A DNA stretch of 64,000 nt. Source: Bacteroidaceae bacterium. GTDB taxonomy: Bacteria; Bacteroidota; Bacteroidia; Bacteroidales; Bacteroidaceae. Location of the stretch: contig JAFTUK010000055.1 of assembly GCA_017466325.1 (NCBI GenBank), forward strand, positions 1 through 64,000, in the 5' to 3' direction. Numbering within the stretch: position 1 is the first letter of the stretch; the number at the start of each line of letters is the position of its first letter. This document shows positions 8,076 through 14,531 of the stretch, one piece after another. Under the pieces are notes generated by a model, which did not search any database, was not told the origin of the DNA, and saw only the letters and a list, made by a program, of their open reading frames with translations. A program made the translations under genes and the position numbers.

Positions 8076-8703
8076 TTATCCTATTTTCTGTGCGAAGATA
8101 CGTTTATTTTCTCGTTTTTGTATGATAATGCATGATTTTCTGTACATTCTTGTGTCTTTCGTCGCTAAATATCGTGCCTTTACGGCCTTAGTAGCTATTG
8201 TTGGCTATTGTCCTCCTCCCTACAAGGTATAGTATGCGAGCATCTTCTGCTCTTGTTGCGGGCGTCGGTTCGGAAATCCTCAAATAAATTTGGCACAACG
8301 GTCGGATTTGCTTCCGTTCGGCATAAAAAGCAACATTTTCTGCACTTATTTAATCGCAAATTTGCGATTTCGCTCATTAATTCATATTTTTGCATCATCG
8401 TTCAGCAACCACAGCGGTGGTTCTGAATGACTTTATCGAAAAGGTGTTATTGAAATTATCTTCTAATATCAAATTCTCGCAAAGTTTGAATGGAACGAAG
8501 ATGATAGCAGTAGCACCACATCATTTGATACATACCCGTCACAATAGGTGTGGGTTATTGTCATATTGGTGTGGGCTATTGTCTTATCTGTTCCATTGGC
8601 AATGCGAGAAGCCAGATATTAGGATAAGGCAGATATAGTTCCCACACCTTATTTTTATTTTAAAAGCTGACCTTGGGGACAGGGAGGCAAAGGGAAATGA
8701 TAA
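8076..8703. other. AT-rich intergenic region in island
   Basis: No gene is supported over 628 bp. A well-formed promoter (TTTG 8361-8364, 20 nt, TATTTTTG 8385-8392) points right but has no coding start close behind it. Around 8540-8585 two imperfect copies of GGTGTGGGTTATTGTC occur in tandem. The region may contain decayed material. Confidence 0.5.
8361..8392 (+). promoter_or_regulatory. Bacteroidetes-type promoter within the island
   Basis: TTTG and TATTTTTG with a 20-nt spacer match the consensus. The nearest downstream gene on this strand is the BspA-like lipoprotein at 8704, so a leader of about 300 nt or an unseen small RNA would be implied. Confidence 0.45.
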
Positions 8704-10008
8704 ATGAAAACTATTAGAAAAATTGGAATGGCTTTATTTGCCGTTTCTATGTGTGTTAGTTTGGATTCTTGTGATACTGAGCCGGAACAAGAACCAGAAC
8801 AAGAAATCCAAATTCCTGCTATAAGTAATTGGGATGTGAAAGACAAAGATAATCTAACAGAGGAGGCCTACGAAGCGTCATTTTCTTTTACAGCAAATTT
8901 TAAATGGATTATCACCGTTACCTATTCCGATGGACAAAATGATTGGTGTACTGTAACCCCGAATAAAGGGAATGAAGGCTACCAATATGTTCGTTTGAAT
9001 ATATTAAAAAATGATACTTACGAAAATAGGGTTGCTACAATCTCTTTAATATGCAAAGATGAGAAGAAGTCTTTTCGTGTAGTGCAAAAGGGAAGCTCAA
9101 AACCCGAAAAAATTCAAGTGGAAGAAGCAGGAACTCTTGGCGAGAAATTGAGTAATGTCAATAGTGATGTAAAATCTCTTATAATCGAAGGATATATAAA
9201 TGGTGATGACATTGCTGATTTAAGAGAATTTTATTATAGCTCGTACTCTTTAAAAAGTCTGGATTTATTAAATGTCAATATAGTGAAAGGGGGAAGTTTT
9301 GAATATAAAGCAGATTATGGTCTTGCAGGAGTGAAATGGGAAAAGCAGACATGTAACGACGATAATGTAATTCCTGCTAATATGTTTAATAATGGATTTA
9401 GAGGATTGGAGGAGCTGATCCTCCCTCATTCTGCAACATCCATTGGGACAAACGCTTTAGAAAACTGTGTTAGTCTAAAAAGGATAGAATTACCTAAGGA
9501 TGTAATAACTATAGGTAGTGGCGCATTCAAGGATTGCTGGGATTTAGAAAGCATAAATCTACCTAAAACCATTACCTCTATAGGTGCTGGAGCTTTCTGG
9601 CAGTGCAACAGTCTCAAATCCATATCCATTCCCGAGGGAGTTACAAAGATTGCCAGTAACACTTTTAATCAATGTAGAAATATTGTTTCCATAAGTTTGC
9701 CTGAAAGTTTAACAGAGATTGAACCTATGGCATTTTCACAATGCTGTTGGAAATTAAGCCAAATAACAATTCCTAAAAATGTAAAAAAGATTGGTTATCA
9801 AGCTTTTTATGAATGTAATAAGTTGACATCTGTGACGTGTTTAGCTGAAACCGCACCAGAAATTAGTCATAGACTTTCAGACAACAGTCTTATTTATGCA
9901 TTTGATGAAGGTTATGTTGGCACCCTGGTTGTTCCTAAGTTCTGTTATGATTCATATTACTATTCTGATTGGAAAAAGTTCTTCTCGATTAGTGAAATGA
10001 ATTACTAA
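8704..10008 (+). CDS. BspA-like leucine-rich-repeat lipoprotein with BACON-like domain
   Basis: A 434-residue surface lipoprotein candidate. The signal peptide ends in a DSC lipobox (Cys23) and is followed by an acidic, low-complexity spacer of Glu-Pro-Glu-Gln repeats. Residues about 40-135 look like a BACON-type beta domain (WCTVTPNKGNEG; final RVVQKGS strand). Residues about 215-390 carry five or more leucine-rich repeats of the Treponema/BspA LRR_5 kind, each with a SIxxxAFxxCxxLxxIxLP pattern. Such proteins sit on the cell surface and are implicated in adhesion or glycan/protein binding. Base composition is markedly AT-rich compared with porX or typA, consistent with island cargo. A clear terminator follows. 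Confidence 0.85.
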   Translation: MKTIRKIGMALFAVSMCVSLDSCDTEPEQEPEQEIQIPAISNWDVKDKDNLTEEAYEASFSFTANFKWIITVTYSDGQNDWCTVTPNKGNEGYQYVRLNILKNDTYENRVATISLICKDEKKSFRVVQKGSSKPEKIQVEEAGTLGEKLSNVNSDVKSLIIEGYINGDDIADLREFYYSSYSLKSLDLLNVNIVKGGSFEYKADYGLAGVKWEKQTCNDDNVIPANMFNNGFRGLEELILPHSATSIGTNALENCVSLKRIELPKDVITIGSGAFKDCWDLESINLPKTITSIGAGAFWQCNSLKSISIPEGVTKIASNTFNQCRNIVSISLPESLTEIEPMAFSQCCWKLSQITIPKNVKKIGYQAFYECNKLTSVTCLAETAPEISHRLSDNSLIYAFDEGYVGTLVVPKFCYDSYYYSDWKKFFSISEMNY

Positions 10009-10036
10009 TATTGTTTTCTAAAATAGCTAATTAGAA

Positions 10037-10071
10037 AAAGCGGTATTTGACCTAAGGTCATTTACCGCTTT
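10037..10071 (+). terminator. Rho-independent terminator of BspA-like gene
   Basis: AAAGCGGTA..TGACC pairs with GGTCA..TACCGCTTT around a short loop, 29 bp after the stop codon, and is followed by a T-rich stretch. The minus-strand side also carries T residues, so it may work in both directions and serve the tiny gene at 10079. Confidence 0.85.
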
Positions 10072-10078
10072 CTTTGTG

Positions 10079-10174
10079 TTAGAACATCCCCTTTGGCATA
10101 TATAGTTTTAGAATATTGAGAGGGATTGTTTTGTTTGAACTTGTTGTTCTTTTAACAAATTTCTTCTTTTTCAT
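10079..10174 (-). CDS. Putative 31-residue basic peptide, YMPxGM family
   Basis: The frame encodes a short peptide with a highly basic start (MKKKKFVKR) and the C-terminal sequence IPLNILKLYMPKGMF. Nearly the same ending (IPLSILKKYMPEGMIK) is encoded by the longer broken gene at 11036-11224, and both lie on the minus strand beside hairpins. The shared ending argues that the frame is or was coding. It is too short for family recognition. Confidence 0.45.
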   Translation of the reverse strand: MKKKKFVKRTTSSNKTIPLNILKLYMPKGMF

Positions 10175-10456
10175 AAATCATGATTTTTGAGTGGTACACA
10201 TGCTTATCAATGAGATTATATTTAACATTATATATTTTCCAAAATCAGATTCAGCAAAACTTGAATTACGGACATAATGAGATGCTATTACTAGACTTTT
10301 GCGTTCACAAATACCTTAATAAGCGGTACGATGCAAAAAAATGATGTTTCATATTTGAATAATATCTGGATATGCTATATCTTTATAGTACTATTTCAAA
10401 ATAATGGATAGGAGAAATTATTTAACGGCATTCACAATTAAATAAATTAGTGGAAT

Positions 10457-10765
10457 ATGAAGGGCATAGAATTATTAGTAGATGACATTATGGATTTGTT
10501 TCATGGCCTAATGGATCATAGTGTTAGCTATAGTTATGATAAGCTAAACTGCGCCATGAAAACGGATATCTGTGAAGTTTTTAGTTCTGTGGCAGAGGAA
10601 GTTGTGATGAAAGTTGAGTTTGGTGGAGAAGTTACACAAGAACAACTTCAAGCATTGCACGATAATCTTATTTCATTTGCAAAAGAGTTTGAAGTTAAGG
10701 AAGCAAGAGCATTGGCAAAGAAGGTCAAGAAGCTTATAGAGAGTAATCAATCTGATAAAGAATAA
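10457..10765 (+). CDS. Hypothetical protein of island
   Basis: A 102-residue soluble protein, predicted almost wholly alpha-helical, with an acidic first half and a Lys/Glu-rich end. No signal peptide or recognised motif is seen. It is AT-rich like the rest of the island and isolated, with no partner gene within 250 bp. It could be an accessory or immunity-type factor, but nothing in the sequence decides this. Confidence 0.6.
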   Translation: MKGIELLVDDIMDLFHGLMDHSVSYSYDKLNCAMKTDICEVFSSVAEEVVMKVEFGGEVTQEQLQALHDNLISFAKEFEVKEARALAKKVKKLIESNQSDKE

Positions 10766-10877
10766 TATTTTATAATCCAACTTCGGAGCTTACATCTGTG
10801 TAAACCCACAAGTAAACCAAGAGTTAAACCAGAGCAAAAATAGACAAAAACACAGAGTTTTTACGCAATACAAAGAC

Positions 10878-10905
10878 AAAAAAAGCCTATCTGGATGGAT
10901 AGGCT
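10878..10905 (-). terminator. Minus-strand terminator
   Basis: AGCCTATC (10884-10891) and GATAGGCT (10898-10905) form a hairpin whose minus-strand 3' side is an uninterrupted T tract. It would end transcripts coming from the small gene at 11036-11224. Confidence 0.7.
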
Positions 10906-10982
10906 CAATCATTATTTACTTCTTTACCAATCTAGAATCTGAAACTTTGCCTACTGATGGCTATTGCGATAATTTAAGATAT

Positions 10983-11019
10983 AAAAAATGCCTGTTCACA
11001 AATAAATTTGCAAACAGGC
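10983..11019 (-). terminator. Minus-strand terminator adjoining the broken small gene
   Basis: GCCTGTT (10990-10996) pairs with AACAGGC (11013-11019), and the minus-strand 3' flank is ATTTTTTAT. It lies directly after the stop of the minus-strand small gene, which supports that gene having been transcribed. Confidence 0.65.
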
Positions 11020-11035
11020 TAAACGCTACGAGTGA

Positions 11036-11224
11036 TTATTTAATCATTCCTTCTGGCATATATTTCTTCAAAATGCTCAAAGGAATTGGTTGGTAAAAGT
11101 TTTCAGTTACTACCGTTTCTTTTACATCGGTAAGTAGGTAGGCTACTTGTTCTTCTTCTTTTAGAGGCTAGAGTTTGGCATTACCCTTTGAACCTCCATT
11201 TTTTCTTTTTACTAGTCTCTCCAT
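11036..11224 (-). pseudogene. Small YMPxGM-family gene with in-frame amber codon
   Basis: A 62-codon frame beginning MERLVKRKNGG and ending IPLSILKKYMPEGMIK is interrupted by TAG at codon 19 (11168-11170). Restoring CAG would give one continuous small protein. The C-terminal half is nearly identical in pattern to the 31-residue peptide encoded at 10079-10174. A hairpin terminator follows immediately. It may be a recent pseudogene; translation from an internal start, or readthrough, cannot be excluded. Confidence 0.5.
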
Positions 11225-11445
11225 AAAAACATGTTTTTTTTGATTATTACTTAAATTGATCTAAAACATTATACTCAACAAAGCAGACATAACCAAGTGA
11301 AACATGGTGAAGATTGAATACTGAATACGGTTGGTTGCTTTTTGTTTGATTTTGAGGAATTGGAACGCTACGATATTCGGGAATTTATGGTAAGTTGAAA
11401 CGTAGAAAAAACTACATACGATACTGCAATCTTTGACACATAAGT

Positions 11446-11477
11446 TTTGATAATAAGAATTATTCTCACTATCTTTG
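11446..11477 (+). promoter_or_regulatory. Promoter near right end of island
   Basis: TTTG at 11446-11449 and TATCTTTG at 11470-11477 are separated by exactly 20 nt. Only an 11-residue frame follows before the attachment repeat, so this promoter has probably lost its gene, or it drives a short RNA across the island boundary. Confidence 0.55.
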
Positions 11478-11598
11478 CAGTGATAATAATATGTTTAACT
11501 ATTTGACTAATCAAAGTCAACCATAAAGTCAACCATAAAGAAAAGGCTGATAGGCAACATACAGATATTCAAGATATTAATGCTTTTTATGATTAAAA

Positions 11599-11733
11599 TC
11601 TGGGGGGCGCGAGGTCGCAAGTTCGAGTCTTGTCATCCCGACCTAAGAAAGAGCATTGGCAGTCTAACGATTGTCGATGCTTTTCCTTTATATGCCTGTG
11701 CCTTACTCCGCTTCCGTGTATGCCAGCCAGATT
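11599..11733 (+). repeat. Right attachment-type direct repeat (tRNA-Pro 3' half plus flank)
   Basis: Gap-free copy of 7053-7187, about 95% identical. The tRNA-derived part (anticodon loop to the discriminator base) is exact. The remainder preserves the last ten codons of the cassette gene that lies at 7157 in the left copy. It lacks the tRNA 5' half and is not a functional tRNA. Confidence 0.8.
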
Positions 11734-11801
11734 ATGTTTGTAGTGCCTATTCGTCCATATCTGCCCGTTGCCTCTTGGGCTTCTCTTGGCGCATTGGTTT
11801 T

Positions 11802-11882
11802 GTCCTCGGTGGCGGTAAAATGAGCCGCCCTCGGCGATAAAGTTCACCGCCACTGGCGATGAGATTTGCCGCCACCGAGGAC
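11802..11882. repeat. Palindromic dispersed repeat, copy 1
   Basis: Bounded by perfect 14-bp inverted repeats (GTCCTCGGTGGCGG and its complement). The interior holds CGCCCTCGGCGATAAAG followed by TTCACCGCCA, shared with a second copy at 61429-61501. The whole could fold into a long cruciform. The nature is unknown: a non-autonomous mobile element or a REP-like repeat is possible. Confidence 0.65.
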
Positions 11883-11949
11883 GGGATTCATGGCCATTGG
11901 GGGTGTGGCGGTTGGGAGTTGGGACATGGCGATTGATTAGGGGAAAAGA

Positions 11950-11979
11950 AAGGAGGTTGCCCAAGCGGGCAACCTCCTT
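11950..11979 (-). terminator. rpsO terminator
   Basis: AAGGAGGTTGCCC and GGGCAACCTCCTT form a 13-bp perfect stem with a 4-nt loop. On the minus strand it is followed by TCTTTTC, about 40 bp beyond the rpsO stop. Confidence 0.85.
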
Positions 11980-12018
11980 GTGTCAGTTACTTCTGTCCTG
12001 CAGAAGACCTGTGATGCA

Positions 12019-12288
12019 TTACTTACGCAGACCCAGAGCCTTAACGATGGCACGGTAGCGGTTGATGTCGCGCTTCTTCAGGTAGTTCAGGAGGGCACGA
12101 CGCTTACCTACCAGGCCGGTCAGAGCGCGCTCGGTGCTGTGGTCCTTGCGGTTCTGCTTCATGTGCTCGGTGAGGTTCTTGATGCGGAAGGTGAACAATG
12201 CGATCTGGCTCTCAGCGCTACCTGTGTCAGCAGCACCCTTGCCATAGGTGGTGAAGAGCTCGGTCTTCTTCTCTGAATTCAAATACAT
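12019..12288 (-). CDS. rpsO: Ribosomal protein S15
   Basis: An 89-residue protein, the standard S15 length. It binds the central domain of 16S rRNA in the small subunit. The conserved motifs GSAESQIALFTFRI, HLKENRKDHS-like EHMKQNRKDHS, and RRALLNYLKKRD are present. The ATG at 12288 was chosen over an open frame extending upstream, because the extension runs through the promoter and lacks S15 similarity. A TACCTTTG box lies about 85 nt upstream, leaving a leader long enough for the autoregulation known for rpsO in other bacteria, though no specific structure was identified here. It is divergent from typA. Confidence 0.97.
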   Translation of the reverse strand: MYLNSEKKTELFTTYGKGAADTGSAESQIALFTFRIKNLTEHMKQNRKDHSTERALTGLVGKRRALLNYLKKRDINRYRAIVKALGLRK

Positions 12289-12371
12289 AGTGTTTGATAG
12301 TTTGAATTGTGTAACTTGTTTGCCGTGCAGCTTCCATACGTTCGGGCACTGCCTCCGGTCAAATGCGGGTG

Positions 12372-12379
12372 CAAAGGTA
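12372..12379 (-). promoter_or_regulatory. -7 element of rpsO promoter
   Basis: TACCTTTG on the minus strand, with no exact TTTG at the expected upstream distance. It sits 84 nt before the rpsO start codon and faces it. Confidence 0.55.
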
Positions 12380-12485
12380 TGAAAAACTGCCGAATAAGAC
12401 GCATCTGTGCCCGAGTTTTTTTCCGTTAAGTGCCTTATTTTGTACATTTGGCGGCCTTGAGGGCGGTCATGTGACCATTTTTCTG

Positions 12486-12493
12486 TATCTTTG
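12486..12493 (+). promoter_or_regulatory. -7 element of typA promoter
   Basis: TATCTTTG, 43 nt before the chosen typA start. No exact -33 TTTG at 19-20 nt is present. It supports the ATG at 12537 over the in-frame ATG at 12363, which lies upstream of this element. Confidence 0.6.
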
Positions 12494-12536
12494 TGCGCGT
12501 TTAGGTAATAAGATTGAAACTGATAAAAGTAGAGAC

Positions 12537-14336
12537 ATGCAGAATATCCGTAACATAGCGATAATAGCACACGTAGACCATGGCAAGACCACTCTGGTGG
12601 ACAAGATGCTTTTGGCCGGAAACCTGTTCCGTGATAACCAGCAGTCGGGCGAACTGATGCTGGACAACAACGAGTTGGAGCGCGAGCGTGGCATAACCAT
12701 CCTGTCCAAGAACGTGTCCATCATGTACCGCGACACGAAGATAAACATCATCGACACCCCGGGGCACTCCGACTTCGGAGGCGAGGTGGAGCGTGTGCTG
12801 AACATGGCGGACGGATGCATCCTTCTGGTGGATGCCTTCGAGGGTCCCATGCCACAGACGCGTTTCGTGTTGCAGAAGGCTCTGGAAATAGGTTTGAAAC
12901 CCCTTGTTGTGGTGAACAAGGTGGACAAGCCCAACTGCCGTCCCGAGGAGGTGTACGAAATGGTCTTCGACCTGATGTGCGACCTCAATGCCACGGAAGA
13001 GCAGTTGGACTTCCCCGTCATCTACGGTTCTGCCAAGAACAACTGGATGGGTGAGGACTGGAGCACTCCCACCACGGATATCACATACCTCTTGGACCAG
13101 ATCCTGGAGCATGTGCCTGCCCCCAAGCAGTTGGAGGGTACACCGCAGATGCTCATAACCAGTCTGGACTATTCCAACTATACCGGCCGCATTGCCGTAG
13201 GCCGTGTGCATCGCGGTACCCTGCGAGAGGGCATGAACATCACCATCGTGCACCGCGACGGTAGCAAGGAGCGCACCAAGATCAAGGAGGTGCACACCTT
13301 CACCGGCATGGGACGTAAGAAGACTGCCGAGGCAGGAAGCGGCGACATCTGTGCCCTGGTGGGACTGGAGCGCTTCGAGATAGGCGACACCATTTGCGAC
13401 TACGAGAATCCCGAGGCTCTGCCCAGCATCAGCATAGACGAACCGACGATGTCCATGCTCTTCACCATAAACGACTCTCCTTTCTTCGGCAAGGAAGGCA
13501 AGTTCTGCACCAGCCGCCACATACAGGAACGTCTGGACAAGGAACTGGAGAAGAATCTGGCCCTGCGTGTCTCTACCATGGAGGGTTACACCGACCGTTG
13601 GATTGTGAGCGGACGTGGCGTGCTGCATCTCTCCGTACTGGTGGAGACCATGCGCCGCGAGGGTTATGAATTGCAGGTTGGCCAGCCACAGGTTATCTAC
13701 AAGGAGATTGACGGCGTGAAGTGCGAACCCATCGAGGAACTGACCATAAACGTGCCCGAGGAGTTCAGCAGCAAGATGATAGACATGGTTACGCGCCGCA
13801 AGGGCGAAATGACCAGCATGGACAGTCAGGGCGACCGTGTGAACATAGAGTTCAACATCCCCTCACGCGGTATCATCGGCCTGCGAACCAATGTACTCAC
13901 CGCCTCTCAGGGCGAGGCCATCATGGCGCACCGCTTCAAGGAGTACCAGCCTTTCAAGGGCGAGATAAACCGCCGTACCAACGGTTCGCTGATTGCCCTG
14001 GAGAGCGGCAATGCCTATGCATATGCCATAGACCATCTGCAGGACAGGGGCAAGTTCTTCATAGAACCTCAGGACCAGGTGTATGCCGGCCAGGTTATAG
14101 GAGAGCATGTTCACGACATAGACCTTGTCATCAACGTATGCAAGGCAAAGCAACTGACCAACGTCCGTGCCAGCGGTACTGACGAGAAGGCCCGCATCAT
14201 CCCTGCCACCATCTTCTCCCTGGAGGAGGCCTTGGAGTATATCAAGGCTGACGAATATGTGGAGGTTACCCCCCATTCCATGCGCATGCGCAAGGTGATA
14301 CTGGACCACCTGGAGAGAAAGCGCGCGGGAAGGTAA
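12537..14336 (+). CDS. typA: Translational GTPase TypA/BipA
   Basis: A 599-residue ribosome-associated GTPase of the EF-G superfamily, involved in stress adaptation and late ribosome assembly. The G1 motif AHVDHGKT, the switch region RERGITI, DTPGHSDFGGE and NKVDKP are in the first 130 residues. EF-G-like domains and the BipA-specific C-terminus follow (GEAIMAHRFKEYQPFKGEI). The start at 12537 aligns with family N-termini (MQNIRNIAIIAHVDHG). Length is typical. It is divergent from rpsO. Confidence 0.97.
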   Translation: MQNIRNIAIIAHVDHGKTTLVDKMLLAGNLFRDNQQSGELMLDNNELERERGITILSKNVSIMYRDTKINIIDTPGHSDFGGEVERVLNMADGCILLVDAFEGPMPQTRFVLQKALEIGLKPLVVVNKVDKPNCRPEEVYEMVFDLMCDLNATEEQLDFPVIYGSAKNNWMGEDWSTPTTDITYLLDQILEHVPAPKQLEGTPQMLITSLDYSNYTGRIAVGRVHRGTLREGMNITIVHRDGSKERTKIKEVHTFTGMGRKKTAEAGSGDICALVGLERFEIGDTICDYENPEALPSISIDEPTMSMLFTINDSPFFGKEGKFCTSRHIQERLDKELEKNLALRVSTMEGYTDRWIVSGRGVLHLSVLVETMRREGYELQVGQPQVIYKEIDGVKCEPIEELTINVPEEFSSKMIDMVTRRKGEMTSMDSQGDRVNIEFNIPSRGIIGLRTNVLTASQGEAIMAHRFKEYQPFKGEINRRTNGSLIALESGNAYAYAIDHLQDRGKFFIEPQDQVYAGQVIGEHVHDIDLVINVCKAKQLTNVRASGTDEKARIIPATIFSLEEALEYIKADEYVEVTPHSMRMRKVILDHLERKRAGR

Positions 14337-14391
14337 GGAAAACGGAAAACGGAGAACGGAAAACGGAAAGGTAACATACCCCATCCACTTT

Positions 14392-14412
14392 CCTCCCCTG
14401 AGACAGGGGAGG
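14392..14412. other. Hairpin and CGGAAAA repeats after typA
   Basis: CCTCCCCTG and CAGGGGAGG form a 9-bp stem with a 3-nt loop, but no T tract follows, so termination is doubtful. Just before it (14336-14371) lies a run of GGAAAACGGAAAACGG-like units of the motif dispersed through the window. Confidence 0.4.
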
Positions 14413-14531
14413 TGCCCGCAGGGCAGAGGGGTATGAAAAGCGGGAAACGAAAACGCAACAGCGGAATGACATGCGACGCTGAGCATCCCTGTGTAAGGAT
14501 GATAACGATTGGCGATGAACGAATTTATAAT

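Larger units (their letters stand above)
10009..10456. other. Island intergenic region with terminator and a tiny gene
   Basis: Besides the hairpin at 10037-10071 and the 31-codon minus-strand frame at 10079-10174, nothing is recognisable. The rest (10175-10456) is AT-rich without a consensus promoter or open frame. Confidence 0.5.
10766..11598. other. Island right part: tiny broken gene, terminators and a promoter without a gene
   Basis: Holds the broken small gene at 11036-11224, two minus-strand hairpins, and a consensus promoter at 11446-11477. Downstream of the promoter only an 11-codon frame (from 11491) is open. The 13-bp sequence AAGTCAACCATAA is directly repeated near 11515-11540. 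From 11599 the tRNA-derived repeat begins. Confidence 0.5.

Noticed and set aside
8195..8638. Several short frames in the island gap on both strands
   Set aside because: They overlap each other and a promoter, and have no start context or motifs.
11599..11641. Second tRNA-Pro
   Set aside because: Only the part from the anticodon loop to the discriminator base is present; acceptor 5' strand and D-arm are missing. It is treated as an attachment repeat.
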